Under the pieces are notes generated by a model that was not told where the DNA came from, searched no databases, and saw nothing but the letters and a program-made list of their open reading frames with translations. DNA of 64,000 bases from Tolypeutes matacus (Eukaryota > Chordata > Mammalia > Cingulata > Chlamyphoridae). Position 1 is the first letter of the stretch, and each line of letters starts with the position of its first letter. Both the position numbers and the translations under genes were made by a program. Shown here piece by piece: positions 47,605 through 59,385 of this stretch. The DNA is taken from positions 124,001 through 188,000 of the forward strand of contig JAKSZT010033642.1 in NCBI GenBank assembly GCA_026826555.1. Reading direction: 5' to 3'.

Positions 47605-47950
47605 CAACTTAGCAACCATACACATTAACTTAAACCACACTTAAGCTCTAAGTGAAAACAATAACAGTCATACATATATAGATATTTCCACATAAGATTC
47701 AACTTTCCTGTGTACAACTGGAAATGCATTAATTCCCTACAGAATATGGTGCATGTCCTTGGGTAATATTCACTCTTAAACTTGACATCTTTAAATATTA
47801 TAACATGAAACTAATACAACTTTTCATATGATAGGGGAAAAGGTTGGGGAAGAAAAAGAAATCTGTTTTGTGTACATATACAATCATATTCATAGTGAAA
47901 CAAGGAAGAAAGACTCATGGTTATTACAGTCCTCCTTTCTGTAACTGGCC
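47605..47950 (-). other. ERV-L region between dUTPase and 3' LTR
   Basis: No env-like frame, no long open stretch on the minus strand. It fits the short untranslated segment after pol in env-less ERV-L. Confidence 0.6.
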
Positions 47951-47956
47951 ACATGG

Positions 47957-48364
47957 TCAAAGTTCATATTTATCACTACATTCTTCCACTACCCATTCCA
48001 TGATACCATTACCCTCAGCAATCACTTCAGCTGGCTGTGGTTCTTTGTCTGGTGGGGAGACACAAACTTTCATTTCTGAAGATTCTGGGCCATTATTAGT
48101 CCTGCTTGGATTGGGTTGTTTCAATTTTTCATTGACTTTAATCACAGGACATGGCAGTACTAGGAGACACCCTAGAGGATCTCCTGTGTTCCAGGCAAAC
48201 TTTTCTTTACCCACATTATGCAGATGCAGTCTTACTTCCCCATGATAGTCAGGATCAATCACCCCAGCCAGTACAGTAGTTCCCTTCTTTGCATGTTGAT
48301 TCAGAGGTAAGAGGAGCCCAAAGTGACCAGGTGGCAAACTTAACTTCCACTTCAATGGAATCAT
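47957..48364 (-). pseudogene. ERV-L dUTPase domain (C-terminal part of pol)
   Basis: The open minus frame has the dUTPase order: PPGHFGLLLP near residues 11-20, a VLAGVIDPDYHGEV segment near 30-45 (motif with catalytic Asp) and GDPLGCLLVLPC near 60-75. dUTPase hydrolyses dUTP and keeps uracil out of viral DNA. In ERV-L the domain lies after integrase, unlike its place in most other retroviruses with dUTPase. The frame is open for 135 codons, but the link to integrase is broken by stops near 48365-48420. Confidence 0.85.
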
Positions 48365-49517
48365 TGTTGAGTTCTTGGTGGCAGTACTACTCCTTTTGGG
48401 ACAAAAACCTACTGTAGACCAGTAGAGTTTAAGGTTGCAGGGACAGGAAGCAAAAATTTTCCTAGTGGGTCACTAAGGGTAATAGTGAGTGGTGCCACTC
48501 TCATTTCCACCCTGTGATTCCTGGACCCATGAATCCTGGTTATGGGCAAAACAGGACCATAGAGCAGACACTGATTTAGAGCATACACAGCCTCCTGAAG
48601 AACATTGCCCCAGCCCTGCAAAGTATTGCCACCTAGTTGGTGCTGTAATTGAGTCTTCAAAAGACCATTCCACTATTTTATCAATCCAGCTGTTTCAGGG
48701 TAATGGGGAACATGGTAAGACCAGTGAATTCCACAGGCATGTGTTCATTCTCACACATCATTTACTGTGAAATGGGTTCCTTGATCAGAAGCAATACTGT
48801 GTGGAATGCCATGGTGGCAGATAAGACATTTGATAAGTCCACAGATGGTAGTTTTGGAAAAAACATTGCTTGTAGGAAATTCAAAACCATATCTGGAGTA
48901 TGTGTCTATTCCAGTTAAAACAAATTGCTGTCCCTTATATGGTAGAAGTGGTCCAGTGTAGTCCAGTTAACAGGCTGGTCACCTCGAGGAATGGTGCCAT
49001 ATAGGGGGCTGAGTGTGGATCTCTGCTGCTGGCAGATTGGGCATTCAGCAGTGGCTGTAGCCAAGTCAGCCTTGGTGAGGGGAAGTCCATGTTGCTGAGA
49101 CAATGTATAACCTCCATCCCTACCTCCATGGCCACTTTGTTCATGGGCCCATTGGGCAATGACAGGAGTGGCTGGGGATAGAGGTTGAACATTACCCACA
49201 AAATGGGTCATCTTATCCACTTGATTATTAAAATTTTCCTCTGCTGAAGATACCCTCTGATGAGCGTTCAGGTGGGACACAAATATTTTCATGTTTTTTG
49301 CCCACTCAGAAAAATCTTTCCACATACCTCTTCCCCAGACCTCTTTGTCACTAATTTTCCAATCCTGTTCCATCCAAGTCCCTGACCATCCAGCCAAACC
49401 GTTGGCAAAAGCCCATGAATTGGTGGAGAAATGCACCTCTGGCCAGTTTTTTTCAAGCAAAATGAACAACCAAGAGAACTGCTCAAAATTCTGCCCACTG
49501 GGAGGATATGCCCTCAC
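48365..49517 (-). pseudogene. ERV-L RNase H end and integrase, broken
   Basis: The frame 49517-48915 begins in the RNase H tail (STNSWAFANGLAGW, where TDSW is usual, so the RNase H Asp is lost). It then has HxxxH and CPICQQQ of the integrase zinc finger (about 49140-49030). The core continues in other frames: IASDQGTHF near 48790 keeps the second catalytic Asp, and HPETAG near 48695 falls in the region of the catalytic Glu but reads IKW where IERW is usual. The frame 48660-48409 reads the C-terminal domain. Integrase inserts proviral DNA. Several stops and frame changes separate the pieces. Confidence 0.85.
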
Positions 49518-49820
49518 TGCTATCGTTTAGGGATGTCCCAGAAAAGGGCTGCAGTGATGCAGCTGCCCATTTTTAGGTGGTACCTGCATGCCATACAGAA
49601 CCAACTGTAAATAAGGCCCAAGGTTTCTCTTCCTCAGTCAACTGATTGTAAGGGAATCCCCATGAGGCCAAAGCTGTGGGCTGGGAAAGAGATTCTTCTA
49701 TGGGGTCTGCCAAAGGCTCCAGAAAGCATTTCTATTTGCCACTGAAATTTCCTGCACCATTGGATCTGCTGAATCATATGGCCCAAGTGGTAGTGCAGCT
49801 TGCACAGCAGCCTAGAACTG

Positions 49821-50874
49821 TCACAGAATCTCCTCTTGTTCCAGTCCCCAATCGAAACCAGCAGCTTTTCTGGTCACTCGATTAATGGGCTGGAGTAGCA
49901 CACCCAAAAGAGGAATGTGTTGTCTCCAAAATCCGAAGAGACCAACTAAGCATTGTGCCTCTTTTTTGGTCATAGGAGGGTCCAAATACAACAGCTTATC
50001 GTTTGCTTTATAAGGGGTATCTTGACATGCCCCATGCAACTGAACACCTAGAAATTTCAATGAAGTGGAAGGACCCTGTATTTTTGTTGGATTTGTCTCC
50101 CATCCTCTCTCATGCAAATGCCTTACCAATAAGTTTAGAGTCTTTGCTACTTCTTCCTCACTAGGTCCTATAAACATGATATCATAAACATAATGGGCCA
50201 GTGTGAAGTCTTGTGGGAGGGAGAGATGATCAAGTTTCCTGCAGAGAATATTATGACACAGGGCTGGAGAGTTGATTTACCCCTGATTCAGGACAGTGAA
50301 GGTATACTGCTAGCCTTGACAGCTGAAAGCAAACTGTTTCTGTTGGCCCTTACTAATGGCAATTGAGAATAAAGCATTTTCCTGGTCAACAGCTACATAC
50401 CAGGTACCAAGGGATGTTTTGATTTGCTCAAGCAATGGTAGCACATCTGGGAAGGCAGCTGTAAGTAACCACTTGGTTAAGTTTATGATAATCTCCTCTC
50501 ATCCTACAAGATCCATCTGTTATCTGCACAGGCCAAATAGGAGTATTGAATGAAGATGTGGTGGGAATTAGAACCCTTGCATCCTTCAGATACTTGATGG
50601 TGGCAGTAATCTCTGCAATGCCTCCAGGAATCCAGTATTGCCTTTGATTTACTATTTTGCTAGGTAGAGGCAGTTCTAGTTGCTTCCACTTGGCCTTTCC
50701 AACCATAATAGCCCTCACTCCACAAGTCAGGAATCCAATGTGGGGATTCTGCCAGTTACTAAGTATGTCTGTTACAAACAAACTGTTAGGGCCCTTTCTA
50801 ACCCCTTGAGCTACAGTGTTGAATCCAGAATTTCTGCTTAGTGGGCCCCTATCAATAAATTCAGCCTGATCCAA
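49821..50874 (-). pseudogene. ERV-L reverse transcriptase, broken, fused to a gag remnant
   Basis: The open frame 50874-50428 starts with capsid-like text (DQAEFIDRGPLS) and passes directly into RT text (GFLTCGVRAIMVGKAKW, then PIWPVQITDGSCRM). No zinc knuckle or protease is seen between, which points to an internal deletion near 50780. The palm continues in other frames. The active-site box reads YVYD at 50192-50181, where YxDD is required. The connection region follows at 50177-49821 (QGPSTSLKFLGVQ, LVGLFGFWRQHIP). RT copies viral RNA into DNA; this copy is inactive. Confidence 0.88.
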
Positions 50875-52056
50875 CTATATATTCCTTCCACCATTATCTC
50901 ATACACTTAGTATCCATTCCCACACATATTCCCCTGATTTCTGTCTGTATACGTTGGAAAACTCATGCAGTTCTTTCAGAATATAACATACTTCTTCATG
51001 GGTCACACTTTGTATTTCATCTTTGGGGGCTTGTTGTGATTTTAGTCTAGTAATACTTCTGGAAGACAAGAGGGGTGGACTGGATGGGTAAGGAGAAGGA
51101 TTAGAAATGTCTTGCAAGCTACTGACTTCAGGGCATTTCTTTGCATTTTTTTCTGATGAGACAGGATTACCTCTTCAGGCAGGGGTTGGAAGGCAGATTC
51201 TTCAGGGCAGAGTGCAGGCTGGGCAGTGCATGCTGGATTTTGGCTGGTACCTGCCTCAGGGCTGGGAGGAGGTCCAGAATCCCTGGGGCAGGCCAAAGGA
51301 TGGGCAGTGCAGGCTTCAGTTTGACTGGTACACATCTAGGGCTGGAAGGAGGTAGGAACTCCCTGGGGCAGGCTGGAGGCTGGGTGATACAAGGTTGACA
51401 ATGTGTGTTCTCCACAGGAATGCCATCACAGGTTTATCTGGTAAAGTCTCAGCAGAATTTAGGGCTCCAATGTCCCCACCAATATTATCATCATCCCATA
51501 AGACTCCATACCAGTCCTCTGTGTTCTACTCTTTTCCAAGCAATGCTTTCACTTTAACTGCAGAAACCCTGCAGTGTTGAGATTTTCATTTCGTTTGTAA
51601 CTCTGCTACTCATACAGTGAGAGTTTGAGTTTGAGTCTTATATATCTCAAGCCTCTGGTTACAAGAGACAAGATTTTCTTTCAAATCACACATAGAAACT
51701 TTCACATCACTCATGTGGCATTTAAGTTTCAAATTTGAAGTCTTTACCTCATCTCTTACTTTTGTAACTGTACCCAGAGTATCTAAGAGGAGTCAGCCAA
51801 CATCATTATACTTTTTGACTCCACAAAACTCTTTTAAGGTGTTGAAGACACTCTTACCCAGATCCTTGGCTCTTATAAGCATGGAAGTAAGGGAATCCAG
51901 TGATGATATTTTGTGTATCTCTATTGCCAACTCATGCCATGGACTGTTAGCACCCACTTGATTATTGGAAAGGGAATAATTGGTACTCTTGAGTTCAATT
52001 AGAGTAGAGAGCCAATTGCAAAACTCCCAGAACGACCTCAGACATCCCATGTTCAA
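50875..52056 (-). pseudogene. ERV-L gag remnant
   Basis: The minus frame 52056-51793 begins soon after the primer-binding-like site and has YSLSNNQVGANSPWHELAIE followed by a conserved run to GVKKYNDVG, an ERV-L Gag N-terminus. Downstream is a helical, coiled-coil like stretch in shifted frames (51720-51570), then a proline-rich part (51415-51042) made of about 80-bp tandem units, and text leading to the capsid at 51117-50899. Gag forms the particle. Stops break every part. Confidence 0.8.
51177..51400 (-). repeat. About 80-bp tandem repeat in ERV-L gag
   Basis: The phrase tgggcagtgc starts at 51220 and 51301, with a worn copy tgggtgatac at 51381. Between them run parallel texts (gctgggaggaggtccagaatccctggggcagg against gctggaaggaggtaggaactccctggggcagg). 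Periods are 81 and 80 bases, so the first is a whole number of codons (27). Encodes a Pro/Ala/Cys-rich stretch on the minus strand. Confidence 0.8.
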
Positions 52057-52074
52057 AATTCCATTCCTTAAGTA

Positions 52075-52089
52075 CCACTCCTGGTACCA
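52075..52089 (-). promoter_or_regulatory. ERV-L primer binding site, tRNA-Leu-like
   Basis: Three bases after the 5' LTR, the minus strand reads TGGTACCAGGAGTGG, close to the complement of a tRNA-Leu 3' end (TGGTGTCAGGAGTGG). Position and sequence fit a reverse transcription primer site. Confidence 0.75.
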
Positions 52090-52092
52090 AAC

Positions 52093-52542
52093 TGTATTAG
52101 TCAGGGTCCTCTAGGGAAACAGAATCAACAGGAGATATCTGTCAATAGTATGAGATTTTATAAGAGTCTCTCATGTGACCACGGGGATGCAGAAGACCAG
52201 GTTCTGCAGGCAGGCTGCATACCAAGTACTCTGATGAAAGTCTCATGAAGGTCCTTGATAAGTTTCCAGGAAACTTTGGCTGTCCGAATATGAGCCAGGA
52301 AATTTTCTCTGAATGCTAATATCACATCCCCTTCTAAGGCATTCAACTGATTGGATAAAGCATCGCTCATTGCTGATGGCAATCTCCCTGATTTATGTAC
52401 ATGTAATCAGCTATCTATGCAGTAAACTCACTGGTGACCAAAGTCCATAAATGTCCTTCTATTACAATTAGCTCAGGGCTTGCTTGACAAACAACTGAAC
52501 ATAATTACCTGGCCAAGTTGACACATTTGCCTAACCATCACA
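52093..52542 (-). mobile_element. ERV-L provirus, 5' LTR
   Basis: About 450 bp. The minus strand runs from TGTGATGGTTAGGC to GACTAATACA. It contains a phrase shared with the 3' LTR, gcaatctccctgatt (52379 and 47429), and the same attagtcaggg end. LTRs carry the promoter and polyadenylation signals; no specific TATA box is defended here. Confidence 0.9.
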
Positions 52543-55500
52543 GTGGTGATGTAACAAAATATTGTTAACAATATTTTAGGATTAATGTCAGTAAAGATTA
52601 GATTCCTCCCTCAATTATATCCATGATATTGCATTACATTAGAAAATATTTTTACTTTTTCTTAATATTTATCATATCATGTTAGGTTTCTGGATTTTCT
52701 CATAATTTTAACAATTTTCTCAAATACATCTCTTATCTCCAATAATTTATAAATAATAGGCTTTCCATATAATTCATAATAGCCATTTCTCTTTTAGATC
52801 TTATAGAATTGGTTTAAAATTCCAGGCAATTTCAAGAATAATGAAATGTGTGGCAATGTTCTTTTACTTTATGATTTTAAAGGGAATAACCCTAGAATTT
52901 TATATTTAATTTGATGCTCATCATGATTTAGGTTATATTATTTTATGTCTTATTAACTTGAATATATTTAATTCCTAGTTATCTTAGAGAGGTATTTTTT
53001 TAATTTATGAAAAATTGTTAAATGTTTTATTAACTATTTAGAAAATCTCTCTCTCTGTATTCCTAAATAAATTTTAAACAAATGTTGAAGAAGAGAAAAT
53101 ACTAGCTGTTATAAGAAAATATAGATGAATATAGAGATATATAAATTTCTGCAAAGATATAGTCTTAAAAAGGAATAATCCTTTGTGACTCTAAAGTCTT
53201 TGGTAGAAATAAGAGAGGAAAGGATGAAAAAATTGGCCATAATATTGAAAAACTCAATGCAAAATATACAATGCAGAAAAATTTAAATGCAAAAATAATT
53301 TACTGAAATCTCCTTATCATGAAAGACAGAAAGATTATTTTTTTAGCATAAATGACACTGAATATTAGCAATTCACAAAGAAATGAAGGTATAAATGTTT
53401 GATATTACTATTATTGTATGAAAATGAAATAAAAACAAGATGTCATCTTTACTGAAGGATTTAAAAGTCCTTTAAAAAAGTAAGAATGCAAAATTCTACT
53501 GGGTTGGAAAGACTAACAGTCATATACAGCTACAAATGGATAATTGGTCTGCTGCTCTGGGATGTAGAATTTAAATTAGCACACATCTTTTAAACAGAAA
53601 TCCGTATTTGCATATATATGCAACAGGCTACACTAAATTGTTAAAAGTGATAATCTCTAAGTCATAATGTTTATCTTTACTTTTAAATTCATTTCTCAGA
53701 ATATTGCTTTCAAACACAATAAACACACATGAATTCTAGTTTTAGAAATGAATATGTCAAAGGTTGATGATGTCATTAAGAAAAGTTCCACAAAACAAAC
53801 ATAGGCAAAGTAGAAGGGAGTAATTGTAAAGGTAAAACCTGTAGGTAATGAATTAAAAGGCAGAAAAATCTTAAATCAAAAAAGAAATCCCACAGCAAAT
53901 TCTTTGGCGAACACCAACAATTAGAGAAAAATAGTCAAAAGTCTATTCACATGGAAAAATAGAGAGAGATTAAACCGAAATACATTAAAGTAAGAATGAG
54001 ACAAATTGCCACAGATATAAGAAAATGTTAAATTTGGGAAAATAATCTTACTTTTATCTCCATGACAAAATTTGAAACTCTCCAGGAAAGGAACACATTT
54101 TTGGAAAATATATGTGTCCAAAGTTGGTTCAGGGTGGGGATTAACAGATAAATGACAAATACCACCCAAAATACCTGATGGAGTCTTGTGGCAGGAGCAA
54201 TAGAAGAACTCCTCTCAAATATTGACGAAGATATTAAGCCTATGACACTAACGTGATTTACCAGCATGCTGCAAGAGCCCACCAGTGCAATGCAATTGGA
54301 AAAAAGAAATGAGTTATGAGTACCAGAAAAGCATCTTTTCAACATTTGCAGGTGATGTACTGACAGCTGGATACCTATTTTTAATGATTAGGATTCTAGA
54401 AGGGTAGTTGATACCCAGCAGAGCTGTAAAGTTCAGGAACCATTTTAAAATGTGTAATTCAGTGGTATTTTAATCATTCAGTTTGTTGTGCTACCATCAC
54501 CTCTATCTAGTTCCAGAACATTTTCTTTATCATGGGAGCTCTTTTTTTTAAATTATTCAAAATTCTCCTCTCATTATTAGAAAATTATGAATGTGTGGGT
54601 ATGAGAGAGAAAAAGCAGTCTTTTAGAAAACAGAGAAGAATCATTTCAAATATTAACATAAATATTCAACTTTTGGTATAGTGAATGGAAATTTGTAAAT
54701 AATAAAGGAGATTAAAAATAGCTAAAAACTATTGACATCAAAAAGAGGCAAGCACTGTGCTGTTTGATTTGAATGGGCTCCTTGTGTTATTATCACCATT
54801 GTTTCAATTTAACAGATGATAATGTATTTACATTGCTATACTAATTACATTAATGAACAGGTATAAGTTCCAGGTTGATCTTACACACTACAGTAATGAT
54901 TTCCCCTGCATTTTCTCCTTTAATTTATTTCCCAAAAATACCCTGTGATGTAGATACTACCATTATCCTGATTACAAAGGTGAAAACTGGGGCAGAAGAA
55001 AATTAAGCAACAGAATTAACATTTTACACATCACACAGAAGATGTGTGAAATGCTTGCAAGTGCTAATTACACCAGATACAAGAAAATGTTTCTTAAGAA
55101 ATTGAAGGAATGAATAATTGAGTGAGATTTTATAGCTATTTGATAAAGGAGGATCCATGAAGGGGTAGAATGGAGGCAGTTTTAATGACTACAGAAAAAT
55201 TTCTAAGATAGCTGTATAAGAAACACTTGAGAGATATTGAGATTGAAGAGAAGGCCAGTTTACATAAAGAGAGACACTTAGTATTGCCTTCTAGACCAGA
55301 GAGGTAGAAAAGATGGTAGAGGGGACTGCACGACTGCATGCAATCTTTAACTGGATGGACTCACCATTGTGTTAACCCAGCTTGTTCCATTAGAGATCAT
55401 GTTCTGAGAATGCTGCCTACTTCTAGATCATTTCCCCACAGCAGATGCTCACAATGTTTTCCTTGAGCTTCTTTTCCCTGGGACTTTTCCTGAGCGATGG

Positions 55501-55938
55501 AGGTTCAACTCAGCTTCAAGGAAGAGCAGGTGTTTGGCATCAGGCATAATTTCTTGCTAAGAGCACAGATGAATTCCTTTCTTCTTGGTAACCTTTCACT
55601 GCAGTTGAGAGGAGGAGTGGGCATATTTACCATTTCTGCATCTTGAAAAGTTTTTCTCCCAGATGACTGTTAAAGAAATTGGCCCATTCTTACTCTAATC
55701 TCTGAGCAATTTGGTCCCCATTTGTGAAGTGGCCAAAATAGAAAGAAGTTTTTCTAGTAATTTTGTACCTTGGAGGGACCTAGGATGACAAATATGTTTA
55801 TACCCTTCCCTGGGGCCCACTCCATCTTGTGTTTTTTTCTCCATTGCTCTGACCTTCACCATTAATTGATCTCTCCAAGACACTTTTATTCAATATTTTA
55901 GATGGAATTTCTTTGCCTATTGAATACATTTAAGCATA
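52543..55938. other. No recognisable gene; AT-rich, one L1 3' UTR remnant
   Basis: Mostly AT-rich unique-looking text. At 54440-54540 the text gtgtaattcagtggtatttt...ctaccatcacctctatc is the reverse complement of an old L1 3' UTR. The open stretch at 54345-54028 (-) is 105 codons and hydrophobic in part, but no domain is recognised. Confidence 0.5.
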
Positions 55939-56436
55939 CTGCTGGTTTTGGTATCTTGGATTATAGGTATCCTGTTTTCCATGACACAAAGTTTAATGGT
56001 GTTGTAACCATTCTTTTGCACACATTGGAAATCCGCCACTTTTTGGTGACCTTGATCCAATGGCTTCATCATTGGTATAGCAATATACTTTACAGCTCAA
56101 TGCCGGCCGGTGGTCCCCTTACTGGAATCCTTTTACTATTATTTTAAGATTGTTCCTCCATACATGCATTCTCATTGGCTCATTGGAAGTATGAATCATT
56201 TTCCACCTGTTCATCTTACTTGTAATTTTCTCCTTATTTTGCTATATGAGTGTGGGTGAGTTTTTGAGTTCTGCTTTGCACAATGCACAATGCATGTGCA
56301 CTAGCCTTAGTGATGTACCCCATGGTCATGTCAATGATGACCCCATTACCTACATTCTGAGGAAAAAAGACATAAACAGGCTTTGAGGAGATTCTTTCTA
56401 GGGAAGCCATACAAGGGTCATTTATCTTGGAGCTGA
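55939..56436 (+). pseudogene. Olfactory receptor pseudogene, 3' half (family 7-like)
   Basis: From 55939 TM4 reads cleanly as LLVLVSWIIGILFSMTQSL. A frame change follows, then SFCTH and loop 2 text (MEIPHFF-like, about 56015-56045), TM5 (GPLTGIL-like near 56115-56135), the TM6 entry WKYESFSTCSSYL near 56180-56220 and the C-terminus YILRKKDINR near 56355-56385, stopping by comparison with the copy at 63785 near 56434-56436. Multiple frame changes and stops. Nothing before TM4 is found upstream, so the front half is deleted. It would have been a single-exon odorant receptor. Confidence 0.85.
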
Positions 56437-56540
56437 AATAATTGCCTGTGATTGCAAGGCAAACCTTTAGAGCATGAAATTCTAATATATGAATATTTCA
56501 TGGAACCAAAACCTATCTTTAGCAGTTATGAACTTAAATA
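56340..56540 (+). repeat. OR 3' flank duplicated at 63790-64000
   Basis: Both places share, in order, the OR C-terminus, ttgggc/ttgga, ctttgattacagg or ctgtgattgcaagg, atttcatg(g)aa and ctgatgaag or atgatgaag. The match goes on past the stop codon, so it is duplication of a locus including the gene end. Confidence 0.75.
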
Positions 56541-58620
56541 TGATGAAGTAAACCATTCAATCATACACTGTATTACAAAAGTAAATAATTGTTTTGGATG
56601 AGTCATATCCACATATTTAGTAAGAAATCTTGGCATCCATGTGTCTAGGCATTTATGCCATGTCTTTAGAACTGGATGGCACGTTCTGTATTATTTTACT
56701 GGGACTTAAATAAGACTCTTTCTGAAATTCTAAACAAAATATCTGTCTCTTTTCTACATTTTGTCATATATTGTAAAAACCATGTGAGTGAACAATCTGT
56801 TTTTTAACTCTATAACCCATTTTTGACATTTATGTTCAAGACCATATTCAATATTCATGATCAAAGGATATCGTATGAAGAGCTTGAAATTCTGTTCAAT
56901 AATTCCTCTTAAAATGATGGGTTTTGAGTAAGATCATGAGGTATTTCTGCATAAATTTCATGTCCTTCCAACATCTCCTGCTTACATGGAAAGGACTCTC
57001 AAAGGAATTCCCTTTTATTTGACAGTCATACAAAGTGTTCTTAAATAACAGAGTGATCAGTAATGCTGTCCTCCAGTTTCTAAAAGAAGGTTTAAAGTAA
57101 GAAGGTGTCAATTGTCCTTATTACTCTAAATTCTGTTCTTTTATTTATTATAATGGTTAACCAGTCCTGCATATAAAGTATTCTCAAATAAGTTTAACAT
57201 ATTTCTTCTAATATTGTAGCGGAGTCTATGGTGTCTCTGTTTGTTCAAGCTGAGCTCTCATATTTGTTTTGTGTTTTCTGGACCTAGGCTCATCCAGGTT
57301 ACCTTGGCTGTGACAACTGGCATTTCTTCCAAATGTTTTTCTCTCTTTCACATACTCCTAAGGTTTTTGTAGCATGATATTGAGAGTTAGTGGACGAGTG
57401 TTCCACAGAGAAGTTTTTGATGTTCCTTTCATGAAATCATAAAGTTTTGCTCTGTTCAGGTCACATTTGATTTTGGAAATTTGTATAAACCTTGTTGATT
57501 AGTTGTCTCAAATCCTGTGTTTCACCTTCCTCTTTGATATATTTCTTTGCTTGGGCCATTTCTCCCATTTTTTAGTATGGCATTTTTTGATGATATCTAG
57601 GCATCTAATTATGATGGTGATTTTATTCTGATGCTCAATTTCTTTCTCTTTATAAGGATTTTGTGGCATTAAGCTGTGGGTTACTGCTGTTCTTTCATTC
57701 TTGGTTCAACGAGTTATGGGTCTTTAGGATTGTCCCTGTTAGTTGCTCAAATATGGGCCGGTAAGAGTTGCAGACCAGCTTCCAAAGGCCTTGGGGAGGC
57801 AGGCTGTAAAGGCCAGAAAAAGCCTCTCTTACCTTTTTGCTTTAAATTTCCTCACATGCACTTCCTTCTTCTGCCAGAACATGGTGGCCTTCAACAGCCC
57901 TCTAAGTTCAAAGCCTGGTTGGAGTATGTTCTCTGGGCAGAAAGTGGAGCCAGCAGACCTGGCGAAGGGGAATTCAGGGAGCAGGTATCAGGTCTCATTT
58001 GAAATGCTAGTAAATAACAGAGATATTCTCACTGGAAAAAAGAAGGAGTTAGAGTCATTAGGTACCTTCTTTTGGCAGGACATGGCCCCCTTCCTAAGTG
58101 AGACTTGAGGATGGATGGAGGAACTTGAGACTCCAGAGTTATCAACAGGGACCTCATGAACTGATGATCAATGATCTCTCTGAGTTTCTTTTGCATGTTT
58201 CATGAACACAGCACTATCTTGTACATAATAACACATTGAGTTTATTTATGAGGTTCCCCCATGTTGTGTTTTTGGATTTTACCTTATTCTAGTAGTTCTA
58301 TTTTGAAAGTATTCCAATTCATGAAGACATTCCTTTGTGTACAGGAGTCATCAAAGAATAAAGTGCAATAACATTATTGACTATTACAAAATGCAAATGA
58401 CATTTTTTTTTAACCTTGGAGCTCATTTCTCACTGGGAAATGTTACAATAATTATAAAATGTATCTAGAAGGGTAAATCTAGATATGGGTAGAATTCTGC
58501 TGCTAGTAACAGAAAATCCACCAGAATATAAGAAACTTTTGGTTTATTTTTCCACACATCACAGGTCTAGAGTTAGGCAGTCCAGGGATTGTATGGCAGG
58601 TCAGGAAATTTCTTAAGTTG
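56541..58620. other. No recognisable gene
   Basis: AT-rich to 57650. The stretch 57676-58108 has two overlapping plus-strand open frames (108 and 121 codons) in a slightly GC-richer segment but shows no domain I recognise and no splice context I would defend. Confidence 0.4.
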
Positions 58621-58624
58621 TTAA

Positions 58625-58740
58625 ATCTTTATTTTTATTTCTTAATTGATTATTTATTTATTTGGGACATACTAGAGATTGACCCGGGGACCTTGTACAA
58701 GGGAAGCAGGTGCTCAACCACTAAGTTACACACACTCTTT
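58625..58740 (-). mobile_element. tRNA-derived SINE, antisense
   Basis: On the minus strand, taacttagtggttgagcacc (A-box like) is followed by aaggtccccgggtcaatctc (B-box like) and then an A/T-rich tail aataaataaataatcaatta. The plus-strand phrase ggggaccttgtacaagggaa is shared in style with 38105-38140. It is the same broad tRNA-derived group. Confidence 0.75.
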
Positions 58741-58994
58741 TCTCTTTTTATTTTTGAATAGCTGTTGCACTTATAGACAGAAAAACCATATCATATTCAG
58801 GAAGAATGGACTTCAAAGATGTAGGAAAAATGGATGTACAATATTAGACTTTAAACATTTCAATTTTTTAGTATAAGTCATACAAGAAAAAGTGTCATCT
58901 CACAGGCTCTGTGAATTTTCAAAAACTGGTTATAATCCATGGAGCCAGAACCCAAACCAGAACAGAATATAGTCAGTCCCTAAGGATCTTCTCT

Positions 58995-59385
58995 TTGCCC
59001 AAGGTTTTTTATACACTAAATGGAATATTACTTAGCAGCAAAAAGAATGGAACTTCTGATGCATGCTACAACATAGATACATCATGTTGAGAGGAATAAG
59101 CCAGGCATGGAAAAACATATATGATATTATGTTGCTTTTTTGAAATATGTAGAGGTGGATAGTAGATTATTTTACTAGGGACTGAGGTAGGGAGTGGTTC
59201 TTGCTTAATATGTGCAGAGTTTTGTTTAAGGTTATGAAAGAAGTTAGGTAAATGATATTGATTGTATCCACATGTTGTGTCTATAAACATTAGCAGGGAA
59301 TTATATAAGTGAATATTAAAATGCAATTTTTAATTGCTCTTATGTTACTGCAATGTAAACTTTTAAAAATACATAAAGTTTTTAA
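58995..59385 (+). mobile_element. Old L1 3' end
   Basis: The text aaatggaatattacttagcagcaaaaagaatggaac is the end of L1 ORF2, followed by an old-type 3' UTR (ttgagaggaataagccaggc, actgaggtagggagtggtt). No frame remains. Confidence 0.7.

Larger units (their letters stand above)
47145..52542 (-). mobile_element. ERV-L endogenous retrovirus, complete layout, decayed
   Basis: About 5.4 kb on the minus strand: 5' LTR (52542-52093), a primer-binding-like site, gag remnant, RT, RNase H, integrase, dUTPase, a non-coding stretch (47950-47605) and 3' LTR. There is no envelope gene, as usual in this class III group. Flanks gttgt (47140-47144) and gtggt (52543-52547) fit a 5-bp duplication with one change. 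ERV-L is a mammal-wide endogenous group. All frames are interrupted and the RT catalytic motif is altered, so it is inactive. Confidence 0.93.

Noticed and set aside
54028..54345. 105-codon minus-strand frame with hydrophobic stretches
   Set aside because: No receptor or transporter signature (no OR motifs), and it overlaps another frame. Chance is the simpler reading.
57676..58108. Two overlapping open frames of 108 and 121 codons
   Set aside because: Different frames of the same DNA, no domain seen, and no supporting splice or promoter context.
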